57,078 bases of DNA from an uncultured Gammaproteobacteria bacterium (GCA_937801655.1 CALMWC010000006.1:1-57078), one strand, 5' to 3'; shown: positions 1-9,551, counted from the first letter of the stretch. The notes: a model not told the origin generated them from the letters alone. Numbers and translations are program-made.

Positions 1-14
1 AGAAATATCTTTTA

Positions 15-1235
15 TCAAGATGCATCTGCAATTGATGGGTGTTGCTTCCTGAGGTATCTATAAAGGATCCAATATATGAGCATTGCCATCATAGCCGCAC
101 ACCAGCACATGATGAAAACACTCTGGTAACCAAGGCTTAAGCCCAATAGGGATGCAGCTAAATTTGGTCCTACGATTTGACCAAGTCCCTGTGCGGCAGG
201 CAAATAGGCAGCATAATGACCGCCATTATCAAAATTAGCCAGTGAACCCATTTGATAAACATCAGTGAATATCCAAAGTAAGTTAAAAGTAAAAACACTC
301 ATTAAAAATCTGGGTTCATTGATACCAAATGCCAACATTCCTACACCCATTGCCATAGTAAATAAAGCAATCAAAAGCGGTCTTAACAATCCAAAACGAT
401 TACTCAATAAGGTTGCAATCAGACAACCTAAAAGTGAGCACAAAGAAGCCCAAACCAGAACTTCACTCACCAAGTTAGGATTGGTATTACTGTCCAAAGC
501 AGCAAGTTCAATGTATGTCCAGTAAGCTCCAATATTAATGTAGGTTAGAAAGATGGCAAAAAGGCAGACCCAAGGTAAAAGTAGTCCATACTTAGTATTA
601 GAAATAGCTTTATCTGATTTTTCTTCTATAGCCCTAGTTTTTGGGTAGCTTTTGATCCATTTTAAAAAAGGAAGTGTCAATAAGAAGCACACGATAAAAA
701 CCCAATAAATACCATTCATTGACAGTTGAGGCAAAACTCTCATTTCAAGTGCTTGAGAGAAAGCAAAGCTGAATAACATTAGGTTGTAGGCAAGAGCGGG
801 TCGGATTGACATTCCAAAAATGGCAACGGCTACAGCTGTATACATTCCACTTCCAAATCCAGCTAAGAATCGAAGCCATAGAACAGTATCGTAGTCTACA
901 TACTTGAGGCACATTCCGTTTGCTACTGCCGCTATAATGATACCTATAAATACTAGTATTCTTCTATTGACGCGGTTAATAATCCAGGCTGTAACAATCG
1001 CTCCTGCAGATAAACCACCAAGGTCCATACCAGCAACTCTTCCAACTTCAACTTCAGTAAAACCTAGCTTTATAACCCATGCAGTGCTTATGACTGGGAT
1101 CCCGACAAGCACGCCATAACCCACAAGCACCATATAGAGAGCAACAGTAAGTGATCGCCAATCGTCATTGATTAATATACGCCAATCTTCGAGTGCTAGT
1201 GCAAGTCCTGTCTTAGTATTTTCTGTCATGATCAA
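15..1235 (-). CDS. Major facilitator superfamily transporter
   Basis: A 406-residue inner-membrane protein made almost entirely of hydrophobic helices, with about 12 predicted segments in two six-helix halves separated by a charged cytoplasmic loop near residues 195-215 (Lys/Glu/Asp-rich). That layout and length are typical of MFS secondary transporters. The region around residues 60-95 (GRVAGMDLGGLSAGAIVTAW, then NRVNRR) matches the MFS loop 2-3 area with basic residues. The substrate cannot be told from sequence. It stands alone on the minus strand, divergent from the VOC gene, with its 3' end 14 bases from the window edge. The family call is firm; the function is open. Confidence 0.85.
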   Translation of the reverse strand: MIMTENTKTGLALALEDWRILINDDWRSLTVALYMVLVGYGVLVGIPVISTAWVIKLGFTEVEVGRVAGMDLGGLSAGAIVTAWIINRVNRRILVFIGIIIAAVANGMCLKYVDYDTVLWLRFLAGFGSGMYTAVAVAIFGMSIRPALAYNLMLFSFAFSQALEMRVLPQLSMNGIYWVFIVCFLLTLPFLKWIKSYPKTRAIEEKSDKAISNTKYGLLLPWVCLFAIFLTYINIGAYWTYIELAALDSNTNPNLVSEVLVWASLCSLLGCLIATLLSNRFGLLRPLLIALFTMAMGVGMLAFGINEPRFLMSVFTFNLLWIFTDVYQMGSLANFDNGGHYAAYLPAAQGLGQIVGPNLAASLLGLSLGYQSVFIMCWCAAMMAMLIYWILYRYLRKQHPSIADAS

Positions 1236-1345
1236 AGACTAACAAACCTATCAAGATTCACAAAGGTTCGTTTTTAGGTGAGCAAATATTAATGTAGTAT
1301 TAAACAATGACTAACTTAAAAAAATAAAGGGTTAAGGAGAAAAAT

Positions 1346-1726
1346 ATGGCGGCTAATATTGGAGGATATATTTCAATTGGCACAAATAATTTAGAAGCAG
1401 CAAGAGAGTTTTATGACAAGCTTTTTGAGCCAATTGGCGTAAAGGGCTTTAGAGGTAATGAGAGAAGTTATTTCTATAAATTTGTAAAGACTGATACTTA
1501 CTTTGCTATTTTTGTTCCTTTTGATGGTAAGGAAGCAACTGTAGGCAATGGATCAATGACTGGTATTACGTTTGATTCTATTGAGGAAGTGGATCAGATC
1601 TATCAAATAGCCATTGAATCAGGAGCACTAGATGAAGGTAAACCCGAACAAAAAATGGATACATTTTATGGTGGTTATATTAGGGACTTAGATGGAAACA
1701 AGTTGGTTTTTTGTAAAATGGGATAA
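1346..1726 (+). CDS. VOC (glyoxalase/bleomycin-resistance) family protein
   Basis: A 126-residue single-module vicinal-oxygen-chelate protein. The N-terminal strand followed by NNLEAAREFYDKLFEPIG and the C-terminal IRDLDGNKLVF are standard VOC signatures. The usual first metal ligand (a His in the opening strand) and the usual Glu after the DxDGN motif are not visible: the strand reads GGYISIG and the end reads KLVFCK. I therefore infer a binding or non-canonical member rather than a glyoxalase I. The start is supported by the AAGGAG-type site just upstream (around 1335-1340). It is monocistronic between divergent and convergent neighbours. Confidence 0.8.
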   Translation: MAANIGGYISIGTNNLEAAREFYDKLFEPIGVKGFRGNERSYFYKFVKTDTYFAIFVPFDGKEATVGNGSMTGITFDSIEEVDQIYQIAIESGALDEGKPEQKMDTFYGGYIRDLDGNKLVFCKMG

Positions 1727-1774
1727 CCATCAATAGATCAAAAAAGTTTATTGAAAATTATAAAAGTATTATTT

Positions 1775-2212
1775 TTAACTCAAATCTATTTTTGCAAATT
1801 TTATTTTCTTTGATGCCACTATGACATCATCCATTACTGGGTAGTTATTATCATCCAATTGAACATTAGAAAACTTAGCACTTCTGGGTAAAATATTTAG
1901 AAAGTGATTGTAGCTCTCAATGATTTCATCTTGATTTTCAATGATCTGAGCCTTTCCTTTATGAACTTCTCCTTCAATAGTGAGCTTTACGCCTCCATTG
2001 ACTTTTAGATTTTTCCACCAGAGATGTGTGGTGTCTGCAAATGAGAAAATAGTGTTTCCTTTTTTGACATAACTCACTGGTGTTGACAAAACTCTTCCCG
2101 ACTTATGACCAACGTATTCAATGATCATAGTATTTTTACTAATGAGACTGTGCAATGGAGACCTCAAAAGTAATTTGATGATTGGATTAATTAAATTAAA
2201 TAGTTTTTTCAT
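1775..2212 (-). CDS. PF04075-like deazaflavin/F420-type nitroreductase family protein
   Basis: A 145-residue protein of the split beta-barrel, deazaflavin-dependent nitroreductase/quinone reductase family. Signature stretches are EYVGHKSGRVLSTPVSYVKK and HLWWKNLKVNGGVKLTIEG, equivalent to the G-KSG-x-R-x-TP and W-NL-AN-P-V motifs of F420H2-dependent quinone reductases. The N-terminal 25 residues are hydrophobic and basic and could form a membrane-associating helix. Members occur in F420-producing actinobacteria, but many proteobacterial homologues have an unknown cofactor. No F420 biosynthesis genes are in this window, so the cofactor is open. It is convergent with the VOC gene. Confidence 0.7.
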   Translation of the reverse strand: MKKLFNLINPIIKLLLRSPLHSLISKNTMIIEYVGHKSGRVLSTPVSYVKKGNTIFSFADTTHLWWKNLKVNGGVKLTIEGEVHKGKAQIIENQDEIIESYNHFLNILPRSAKFSNVQLDDNNYPVMDDVIVASKKIKFAKIDLS

Positions 2213-2306
2213 AATTTTAGATGTCTAAATTTACTTCGTTAAGTTCTTGGAAATGGTTTTATCTTATTCAAGCATCTAAATTGCTATCCATCTCGAAGTA
2301 TAATGC

Positions 2307-2843
2307 ATGAATAGATATTTATTATTTGCTCTTGTGTTATTAATAAGCCCTAATGGGAAAGGTATGATAATAGACAATTTAGAAAACCCAGATACAAGAC
2401 AGTGGTCCTATTTCACAGATACTGTTATGGGGGGAGTCTCAACGGGTCAATTGCAGTATTTTGATGAAGATGGTGAAAAATTTTATCGAATGACTGGCAT
2501 TGTTAGTACCGAGAATAATGGTGGGTTCATCCAATTCGCAACTCGTATTAAAAATGTTACCGATGATTATGAGGGCATTAAAATTAAGGTCAGAGGCAAT
2601 AATGAGAATTATCAGATCCATTTAAGAACTCGCTATACTCCAGCACCATGGCAATATTATTCAACAGAGTTTAAAGTTGTGAACAATTGGAAAGAGATTT
2701 TGTTGCCTTTCAGTGAATTTAAGAAGTCTAATTTCTATCAAACTAAAGCTTTCAGTCCCTCCAGTTTAAGATCCATCGGCATTGTGGCGGTGGGCAAAGA
2801 CTTTGAAGCAGAGATTGATTTATCTAGTATTGAATTGTATTAA
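2307..2843 (+). CDS. CIA30-family (complex I intermediate-associated protein 30-like) protein
   Basis: A 178-residue protein. Residues 22-60 (IDNLENPDTRQWSYFTDTVM, then GGVSTGQ) carry the CIA30 signature F/W-x-x-x-x-D-x-V-M-G-G-x-S, and the rest fits the galactose-binding-like jelly-roll (IKVRGNNENYQIHLRT, then WKEILLPFSEF). Residues 1-19 are hydrophobic and could be a signal peptide or anchor. In mitochondria CIA30 assists complex I assembly; bacterial members are functionally unassigned and may bind carbohydrate. It ends 6 bases from the convergent carboxylesterase gene, leaving no room for a separate terminator. Confidence 0.75.
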   Translation: MNRYLLFALVLLISPNGKGMIIDNLENPDTRQWSYFTDTVMGGVSTGQLQYFDEDGEKFYRMTGIVSTENNGGFIQFATRIKNVTDDYEGIKIKVRGNNENYQIHLRTRYTPAPWQYYSTEFKVVNNWKEILLPFSEFKKSNFYQTKAFSPSSLRSIGIVAVGKDFEAEIDLSSIELY

Positions 2844-2849
2844 AACAAG

Positions 2850-4397
2850 TCAGTCAGAAAATGCTCTTTTTCTCATTTCCTCAATAAGAATTTCACAAAA
2901 CTCATATTCGCTTTTTTTAGACTGCTGAATGGGTATGTCTAGGATTTGATAATTTTCATCTTCACCGAATTCCTTCCATGTTGGATTATTAATGGAATTA
3001 GGCGTTCCTTTTTTAGCAAATTCCACCCAATATTCCATCATGACCTCAGTTAATTCTCTATCCACTTGATCCGTGAGCAACCAGTCATCATGCGTATCAA
3101 AAACATAAGGTATCTCAGCTCCATGATAAGCTAGAATACTGTCGCTGTTCTCACGTTTTCTTTCGAAAATGTATTGATAAACATTGTTCCCTTTTTTGGA
3201 GAGCTGCCTAGCAATAAAAATTGAAGGGCATAGGTAATCTCTGTTGCTTTGTAATTGATCCATAGCAAGTGCTGGCTCTTTATCAGCCATTAGTCTGAGA
3301 ATAGCTTCACTGTTTTCAGGATAGGTTGACTCGACCCAATTAGTAACTTCTTGCTGCGTTATATTGGGATCACCATACATTAAATATTCGTTTTTATTGC
3401 TGCCAATGAGGAGGTCAATATTATTAATATTTTGATTCAAATAGAGCTTAAATGGATCGTCAGGAATAATGTCTCCATCAACAGAGCCTTTGAAGTAAAG
3501 TTTTGATGAGCTTCTCATTTTTACGATATCAGCAGCCGAGATGTTTTTCATGGAGGCTAAACTTTCAGCACCAGATTTATTTTGTATCTCAATGCCAAGC
3601 TGTAAACCCTCATCCCTTTTAACCCAGTCTGCAAAGCCACCACTTTGTGAAATTGCACGTTGAAATAAACCTTGTGCTTTGGGAGTAGCTATAAGATAAG
3701 CAATGTCTTCTGCTCCAGATGATTCACCGAAAAGAGTAATGTTATTAGGATCACCACCAAATTTTATAATATTATTTTTAATCCATTCTAGAGCAGTCAG
3801 CTGATCCATTAATCCATAGTTTCCTGAACTGTTAGTATTTTCAGGATGGGGTAGATAGCCCAATGCATTCAATCGAAAGTTGATTGATACCACTACAACA
3901 CCTTTTTTAGCCAAGTTATTGCCAATATAGTTGGGTTCATGGGAATAGCCATTAACATTTCCCCCTCCATGTATCCAAACCATCACGGGTTGCTTTTTCT
4001 CTATAGAAAGCGATTGTGACCAAATATTGAGATAGAGACAATCTTCCGAGATTATGGGTTTGTCATGCACCATTGAGATTGGATTACCTAACGATATCGC
4101 TACAGCACGATACCAATCGGTATTTCCATTATCTTGCATACAGGCTGGTTTGAAAGACTGAGCAGCTAGAGCAGTTTTTTCTGTTGTGTATGGAACGGTT
4201 GGCATCCATCTCAGCTCATCAATGGGAGGTTTAGCGTATGGGATTCCTTTGAAGATATACTGATTATTTTTATTATCAAAGGAACCAATATATTCTGTAT
4301 TTTCTATTTGTATGCGAGGAATCTCATCGGCATTTAGTAACACTATGGAATTAAAAAATAAAACAACAATAAGAAAAATAGGTTTCATTCGATTCAA
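2850..4397 (-). CDS. Secreted type-B carboxylesterase
   Basis: A 515-residue alpha/beta-hydrolase of the carboxylesterase/lipase family. An N-terminal signal peptide (residues 1-23, FLIVVLFFNSIVLLNA) directs it to the periplasm or outside. The nucleophile elbow is FGESSGAEDIAY near residue 225, the oxyanion-hole loop is MVWIHGGGNVNG, the family motif SEDCLYLNIWSQ is present, and the catalytic His lies in YHGAEIPYVF. Length is normal for the family. It is the last gene of the eight-gene minus-strand operon and overlaps the aldehyde dehydrogenase gene by 4 bases, implying translational coupling. It likely hydrolyses an ester or carbamate; the substrate is unknown. Confidence 0.9.
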   Translation of the reverse strand: MNRMKPIFLIVVLFFNSIVLLNADEIPRIQIENTEYIGSFDNKNNQYIFKGIPYAKPPIDELRWMPTVPYTTEKTALAAQSFKPACMQDNGNTDWYRAVAISLGNPISMVHDKPIISEDCLYLNIWSQSLSIEKKQPVMVWIHGGGNVNGYSHEPNYIGNNLAKKGVVVVSINFRLNALGYLPHPENTNSSGNYGLMDQLTALEWIKNNIIKFGGDPNNITLFGESSGAEDIAYLIATPKAQGLFQRAISQSGGFADWVKRDEGLQLGIEIQNKSGAESLASMKNISAADIVKMRSSSKLYFKGSVDGDIIPDDPFKLYLNQNINNIDLLIGSNKNEYLMYGDPNITQQEVTNWVESTYPENSEAILRLMADKEPALAMDQLQSNRDYLCPSIFIARQLSKKGNNVYQYIFERKRENSDSILAYHGAEIPYVFDTHDDWLLTDQVDRELTEVMMEYWVEFAKKGTPNSINNPTWKEFGEDENYQILDIPIQQSKKSEYEFCEILIEEMRKRAFSD

Positions 4398-5896
4398 TCT
4401 TTATCTAGATTAAAAACAATACCTTGTGCCAGCGGGAGCTCTGTTGAGTAATTGACAGTATTGGTTGATCTTCTCATGTAGCCCTTCCAAGCATCAGAAC
4501 CTGATTCTCTGCCACCACCCGTTTCTTTTTCTCCACCAAAGGCACCACCAATTTCAGCTCCACTTGTTCCAATGTTCACATTCGCAATGCCACAATCACT
4601 GCCCATTGAGGAAGTAAAAAGTTCAGCTTCACGGAGATCATTAGTAAATATTGCAGAAGAGAGTCCTTGAGGGACGTCATTGTGCAATGCAATAGCTTGG
4701 TCTAAATTTTGATACTTATAAACATAAAGAATCGGTGCAAAAGTTTCCTCCTGTACTGTTTGATCGCAAGGTTGCATTTCGATAATTGCAGGTTTCACAT
4801 AAAAGCCATTCGGGTATTTATCTTGAAGTACTCTTTCACCACCGCTCACTTTTCCATTGGAATTTTCTATAGCGTTTCTCATTTGATTGAAGGCTCTCTC
4901 GTCAATCAATGGTCCTACCAAGGTGGATGCATCCATAGGGTTACCAATTTCAATACCCTCATAAGCTTTAATCAAAGCTGGCATAAGTGTTTCATAGATT
5001 TCATCATGCACAAAAAGTCGTCGAGTACTGGTGCATCGTTGTCCTGCTGTACCTACAGCACCAAACAAAGTTGCTCTAATGGCTAAATCTAGATCTGCAG
5101 AAGGGCAGGCTATAATTGCATTATTTCCACCCAATTCAAGAATGGTTTTACCAAAACGTGCAGCTACAATTGGTCCTACTTTACTGCCCATAGCAGTGCT
5201 TCCTGTAGCACTAATTAAGGGCACTCGTGAATCACTCACCAGTTGTTCTCCTGCTGAAGCATTGCCAATAATCAGTTGTGATAAATGACTGGGAACTCCT
5301 TCAACTTCATTGATTGCTTCTAAGAAAATATGTTGACAGGCCATGGCGGTAAGAGGAGTTTTTTCGGAAGGTTTCCAGATCACACTATTGCCACAAACAA
5401 TCGCTAATGCCGTATTCCAACTCCAAACAGCAACCGGAAAATTGAAAGCAGAGATTACACCAACGGGTCCAATAGGATGCCAAGATTCAGACATTTTATG
5501 TCCAGGTCTTTCCGAAGAAATGGTCAACCCATAGAGTTGTCTTGATAAACCAACTGCAAAATCACAGATGTCTATCATCTCTTGCACTTCACCCAACCCT
5601 TCCTGATAGATTTTACCGGATTCCAGAGTGACCAGTTGCCCCAAAATCTCTTTTCGTTCTCTCAGCTTGTTACCCAATACTCTAATCAACTCACCTCTTT
5701 GGGGAGCTGGCACTATTTTCCATTGATTAAAGGCATCAACTGAGTTTTGGATCACAGTTTCAATCTCAGCTTCTGAATGCATCTCTATATTTGCAATGTT
5801 TGCTCCATCAATAGGACTGTGAACACTCAATGCGCCTTCGTTCTGTTCAACTGAATTTATTCCCAGTTCATTAAAAATGTTATCAATAGTATTCAT
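4394..5896 (-). CDS. ALDH7-type aldehyde dehydrogenase (aminoadipate-semialdehyde dehydrogenase-like)
   Basis: A 500-residue NAD(P)-dependent aldehyde dehydrogenase. The catalytic Cys is in GTAGQRCTSTRRLFVH, the general-base Glu in ILELGGNNAIIA, and the cofactor-binding segment in IWKPSEKTPLTAMACQ. The C-terminal GGGRESGSDAWKGYMRRS and the SESWHPIGPVGVISAFNFP segment are characteristic of the ALDH7 (antiquitin, L-2-aminoadipate semialdehyde dehydrogenase) group rather than general ALDHs. Subfamily residues do not prove the substrate. It abuts the quinone oxidoreductase gene with no gap and overlaps the esterase gene, so all are probably on one message. Confidence 0.88.
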   Translation of the reverse strand: MNTIDNIFNELGINSVEQNEGALSVHSPIDGANIANIEMHSEAEIETVIQNSVDAFNQWKIVPAPQRGELIRVLGNKLRERKEILGQLVTLESGKIYQEGLGEVQEMIDICDFAVGLSRQLYGLTISSERPGHKMSESWHPIGPVGVISAFNFPVAVWSWNTALAIVCGNSVIWKPSEKTPLTAMACQHIFLEAINEVEGVPSHLSQLIIGNASAGEQLVSDSRVPLISATGSTAMGSKVGPIVAARFGKTILELGGNNAIIACPSADLDLAIRATLFGAVGTAGQRCTSTRRLFVHDEIYETLMPALIKAYEGIEIGNPMDASTLVGPLIDERAFNQMRNAIENSNGKVSGGERVLQDKYPNGFYVKPAIIEMQPCDQTVQEETFAPILYVYKYQNLDQAIALHNDVPQGLSSAIFTNDLREAELFTSSMGSDCGIANVNIGTSGAEIGGAFGGEKETGGGRESGSDAWKGYMRRSTNTVNYSTELPLAQGIVFNLDKD

Positions 5897-6880
5897 TTAA
5901 TCAATAGTAATGACTGTATTGCCAATGATTGAAGCAGTTTCAATGGATTGATGTGCAGCCACCAACTGACTTAATTCAAACGTTTGGGCTATCTGATGAC
6001 TCAATGCATTTTCATTCAATGCTTCGGTTAAGCCATTCACAATATTGTTTCTTGCTTGCTGCGATACAATGTAGATTAGAAAGGTATTCAGTGTAATTCC
6101 TTTAAACATCAAATCATAAAATGGAATTACTGGATTGCCTTCAGCCACAGAACCATAAGCTGCTATAACTCCATTTGGACTCAATATATGTTGACTCACC
6201 TCTAGGTTACCACCAAACTCAACTTCAACAATTCTTTGCACGCCTTGTCCTGCAGTGTAATCATTCACAATACTTATAACATCATCATTCTTATAATTAA
6301 TAACCAAATCTGCACCAGCGGATTGCGCCACTGAAGCTTTATCATCTCCACTGACTGTAGCGATTACATTAGCCCCACCCCATTTGGCTAACTGAATGGC
6401 ATAATGACCCACAGCTCCAGCACCGCCAGTGACTAAAATATTTTTTCCATCAACAGCACCATCGCAATAAACAGCATAGTAAGCAGTTGATGCTGGTATC
6501 CCTAAGCATGCCGCTGCTTCGAATGAAGTTTGATCAGGCAATGTTACAGCCTGCTCTGATGGCAAACTAATTAATTCAGCACAAGTACCAAATGCTCTTC
6601 CAAAAGCTGCATTCCATAGCCAAACTCTTTCACCAATTCGATTTCGATCAATGCCTTCGCCCACTTCTTGGATCACTCCACCACCGTCTGAATGCGGAAT
6701 AATTCTTGGAAACTGCAAATCACCTCTTGCTCCAGCTCTTATTTTCACATCGGATGGGTTTACCCCAGAACTTTTTACTGCAACCAAGACTTCGCCAGGG
6801 CTAAGCTTAGGATCGTCCATCTCCCCACAATTGATTACTGCTTCCGCTGAACCTATCTTTTCATACCATCCTGCTTTCAT
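5897..6880 (-). CDS. Zeta-crystallin-type NADPH:quinone oxidoreductase
   Basis: A 327-residue medium-chain dehydrogenase/reductase. The N-terminal GroES-like part contains VKSSGVNPSDVKIRAGA and IPHSDGGGVIQEVGEG; the Rossmann part contains ILVTGGAGAVGHYAIQLAKW, the NADPH-binding AxxGxxG-type motif. The Cys/His zinc ligands of alcohol dehydrogenases are absent, as expected for the quinone oxidoreductase branch. It probably reduces a quinone or an alpha,beta-unsaturated carbonyl. Its start overlaps the SDR gene stop by 4 bases and its stop directly precedes the aldehyde dehydrogenase start. Confidence 0.87.
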   Translation of the reverse strand: MKAGWYEKIGSAEAVINCGEMDDPKLSPGEVLVAVKSSGVNPSDVKIRAGARGDLQFPRIIPHSDGGGVIQEVGEGIDRNRIGERVWLWNAAFGRAFGTCAELISLPSEQAVTLPDQTSFEAAACLGIPASTAYYAVYCDGAVDGKNILVTGGAGAVGHYAIQLAKWGGANVIATVSGDDKASVAQSAGADLVINYKNDDVISIVNDYTAGQGVQRIVEVEFGGNLEVSQHILSPNGVIAAYGSVAEGNPVIPFYDLMFKGITLNTFLIYIVSQQARNNIVNGLTEALNENALSHQIAQTFELSQLVAAHQSIETASIIGNTVITID

Positions 6881-7683
6881 TCGTCTCCATCCTTTTCTAC
6901 TCTGATTTGATTTAAACCTTCTGTATGCCCATCAATGGCTATTATTTGTCCCGATACTTTTTTAGCAACAGGGGACAATAAGTAATCAATCATGCCTACA
7001 ATTTCCTCAGGGTCAATAAAGGATTGCATGGACACTTGATTTAAGTAAGTTTGCCTAACTGCGTCTTCACTGATGTTTCTATCGATAGCTTCCTGCTTTA
7101 TAACATTTTCTATTCTTTCACCATTAACGGATCCAGGACAAATGCTATTCACTCTTATATTGTCCGAACCAAATTCCATAGCCCATGTTTTGGTTAAACC
7201 TGACAGCGCCCACTTTGATGCAGAGTAGGCTGATCTAAGAGGTGTACCAAACAATGAGGAGGTGGATCCAATATTAATGATGGAGCCTCCACCAAAATTT
7301 CTTAAAAGTGGGATAGCCTCTTTACTGCAAAGAAAAGTACCATTGAGATTCACTGATAAAGTATTTTTCCAATCACTAAAATCAGTCTGATCAAGATCTG
7401 ATACTGGTCCAGCTATGCCAGCATTATTGATTAAAGCATCCAGTCCTTTGAATTCATTCTTTATCCAATGAAATAATTTCTTCACTGCTTGCTCATCTTG
7501 AATATCAGTTTCATAAGCATGAACACCAGGATTTTGTTCTGAGAATATTTTCAATCGCTCTTTATCACAATCACAGATGATTATTGTCGCACCTTTTGCT
7601 GCTAATTCTGAAGCCATGACAGACCCAATACCACTAGCCGCAGCAGTTATTAAAATTGTCATTTCAGTAATATTTTTAGACAT
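6877..7683 (-). CDS. Short-chain dehydrogenase/reductase
   Basis: A 268-residue classical SDR. The cofactor motif is ILITAAASGIGSVMASELAA (TxxxGxG form with Ala at the second Gly-flanking site), Asp in IICDCDKERL suggests NAD(H) preference, NNAGIAGP is the structural NAG motif, the catalytic Ser is in IINIGSTSSL, and the Tyr-Lys pair is YSASKWAL. The substrate is an alcohol or ketone that cannot be named. It lies six bases downstream of the periplasmic thioredoxin gene and overlaps the quinone oxidoreductase gene, inside the same minus-strand operon. The C-terminal residues after GHTEGLNQIR are unremarkable. Confidence 0.9.
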   Translation of the reverse strand: MSKNITEMTILITAAASGIGSVMASELAAKGATIIICDCDKERLKIFSEQNPGVHAYETDIQDEQAVKKLFHWIKNEFKGLDALINNAGIAGPVSDLDQTDFSDWKNTLSVNLNGTFLCSKEAIPLLRNFGGGSIINIGSTSSLFGTPLRSAYSASKWALSGLTKTWAMEFGSDNIRVNSICPGSVNGERIENVIKQEAIDRNISEDAVRQTYLNQVSMQSFIDPEEIVGMIDYLLSPVAKKVSGQIIAIDGHTEGLNQIRVEKDGDE

Positions 7684-7689
7684 GATTGC

Positions 7690-8154
7690 TCAATCAAGTA
7701 TGGGTTGAATTTTTGTTTTTAACCATTCAATTAAATCATCACCACTCATATTTCTGGCAGTAGCCAGTTCACCTGCCAATGTTGCAAACTCTAGATTTCC
7801 TTCTGCATCTAAAACAACCAAAGACGGAATACCTTCGCTAATGGGATTTCCATAACGTTCAGCAATATCAAGATTTTTATCCCATTCACCCACATCCACT
7901 GCAACAACTACGAAACGTTCATCCAACCAAGAATTGATATCTTCTCTGGCAAAATATTCACCAAGAGTTCTGCAATCAGGACACCAATTTCCTCCCATTT
8001 CAAGCAAGATATATTTTTCAGATTCACCAGCAAGAACTATTGCATTAGCAATGTCTTGATTTGCATCAGCCGTTTCATCATAGGGTCGATAGTCAGAGAG
8101 TCCCCAACTGTTAATACTGAAAAACAATATTGATATCAGTGTTAGTTTTTTCAT
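7690..8154 (-). CDS. Periplasmic thioredoxin-fold protein (WCPDC)
   Basis: A 154-residue thioredoxin-like protein with a signal peptide (MKKLTLISILFFSINSWG). The redox motif is WCPDC in LLEMGGNWCPDCRTLGEYF, followed by the cis-Pro segment EGIPSLVVLDAEGN. The WCPDC form is common in DUF255/thioredoxin_7-like periplasmic proteins. It may keep a secreted partner, such as the amidohydrolase encoded immediately upstream (4-base overlap), in the correct thiol state; this is inference from position only. It sits mid-operon between secreted and cytoplasmic enzymes. Confidence 0.85.
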   Translation of the reverse strand: MKKLTLISILFFSINSWGLSDYRPYDETADANQDIANAIVLAGESEKYILLEMGGNWCPDCRTLGEYFAREDINSWLDERFVVVAVDVGEWDKNLDIAERYGNPISEGIPSLVVLDAEGNLEFATLAGELATARNMSGDDLIEWLKTKIQPILD

Positions 8155-9551
8155 TGAACAATACCTTTAGAAATTACTATATGGATAGACTGAGTATTTT
8201 TAATCGATTTCAATGGGTTTCCATTAAGAATCAAGAGATCAGCAAGCATGCCTTCTTCAATGGTCCCTATTTCATTTTCAATATTCAGAAACTCAGCGGG
8301 TGTTATGGTGGCAGAACGAAGCACCTCTTTAGTTGTCATTCCTGCTTCAAAGAGTAATTCTAGTTCTTTATGTAAACTATAACCGGGTGTGAGATAGCCT
8401 ATAGGTGTGTCCGTGCCTGCGATAATTTTGACGCCTTCTTGATTCATTATATTGACAAGATCTAAGCTCCATTTATCAAATATCAGATCATTATTTGCTA
8501 TATCTTTTTCAGCTAAAGTTAATGAATCTTTTTGCCATTCTAATCTTATTTGCTTTGGTAAGTATTCATAGGTCTCTCTCCATTGTTCATCTGCATAGAA
8601 TCTTCTAGAGCCAAAGGTATTGATGGTCAGGGTTGGTGTTTGAAAGACTCCAGATGCAGCCAATTTTTTAATAATTCTAAGGCATCTCTTTGCATCATGA
8701 TTATCAATTGAATAATATCTTTGTGACGAATGAATATTAGTTCTCAAAGCTGAACCCGCGATATTGTTTTTATTTTCCAGCTTTGCTCTTCTTTTAGTGA
8801 GTAATTCAGGAGCATCTTGTGAGCATGCAAGATCCATATTTCTGACATGTTGCATGCCACCAAGTCCAGCATCAATAGCTTCCTCAAGATCTATACTGAG
8901 AGGGATATGACCCGTAACCCTGAGATTATTTTTCTTTGCAATCTGCAATAGCTCTAGATAGGTTTCTTTTGAGAGCATTTCATAGGACTTTAAAAAAGTG
9001 ACACCATTTTCCAATAAGTCATTCACAACGTCTTCAATATTTGAGTTTTCATCTATACCAATTGATAATTCAGGAAAGCCAGGCTCTTCTCCTTTATAGA
9101 CACGATCTTTCCCATCGATCAGTGGCCCGGCATAAAATAGTCTGGGTGTTTTTTCAGGATTTTCTTTTAAGTAATTGATTGACGGTTGAAGTTTTTCAAT
9201 GATTGCTCCAGTATCACGAATACTGGTGATACCATTTTTCAGAAACAACTTAAAATATGTTTCATGATCAATTTCTGGAATGAAAGTCAGATGCACATGG
9301 GCATCCCATAATCCTGGTATTAGAAACTTACCGCTTCCATCAATGATTCTGTCTTTTTTATCATTGGCTGAAACCGACTGACTAGAATTTACAATAGTTT
9401 CTATTCTTCCATTTTTTATGACTACCGATTGGTTCAATCGCACTGGATTTTTTGCATCAATAAGAGTTATGTTTTCAATCACGAGACTGTCACCAGTCAC
9501 TTCCATAGATAGAAGAAGACTTAAGATAATGGTTAATGTTTTTAAATTCAT
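8151..9551 (-). CDS. Secreted amidohydrolase (imidazolonepropionase-like)
   Basis: A 466-residue metal-dependent hydrolase of the amidohydrolase superfamily, with an N-terminal signal peptide (residues 1-20). The metal-binding strand-1 motif is PGLWDAHVHLTF, the putative carbamylated or bridging Lys is in FLKSYEML, a ligand His is in RVTGHIPL, another in GMQHVRNM, and the active-site Asp is in IIAGTDTPIGY. C-terminal beta-sandwich residues (GTIEEGMLADLLILNGNPL) close the composite fold. Members act on cyclic amides or dipeptides. It is translationally coupled at both ends (4-base overlaps) with the DUF1330 and thioredoxin genes. The substrate is unknown. Confidence 0.88.
   Translation of the reverse strand: MNLKTLTIILSLLLSMEVTGDSLVIENITLIDAKNPVRLNQSVVIKNGRIETIVNSSQSVSANDKKDRIIDGSGKFLIPGLWDAHVHLTFIPEIDHETYFKLFLKNGITSIRDTGAIIEKLQPSINYLKENPEKTPRLFYAGPLIDGKDRVYKGEEPGFPELSIGIDENSNIEDVVNDLLENGVTFLKSYEMLSKETYLELLQIAKKNNLRVTGHIPLSIDLEEAIDAGLGGMQHVRNMDLACSQDAPELLTKRRAKLENKNNIAGSALRTNIHSSQRYYSIDNHDAKRCLRIIKKLAASGVFQTPTLTINTFGSRRFYADEQWRETYEYLPKQIRLEWQKDSLTLAEKDIANNDLIFDKWSLDLVNIMNQEGVKIIAGTDTPIGYLTPGYSLHKELELLFEAGMTTKEVLRSATITPAEFLNIENEIGTIEEGMLADLLILNGNPLKSIKNTQSIHIVISKGIVQ

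Noticed and set aside
2299-2304. TATAAT as promoter of the CIA30 gene
   Set aside because: It ends only two bases before the start codon, so transcription would begin inside the coding region; probably chance in AT-rich DNA.
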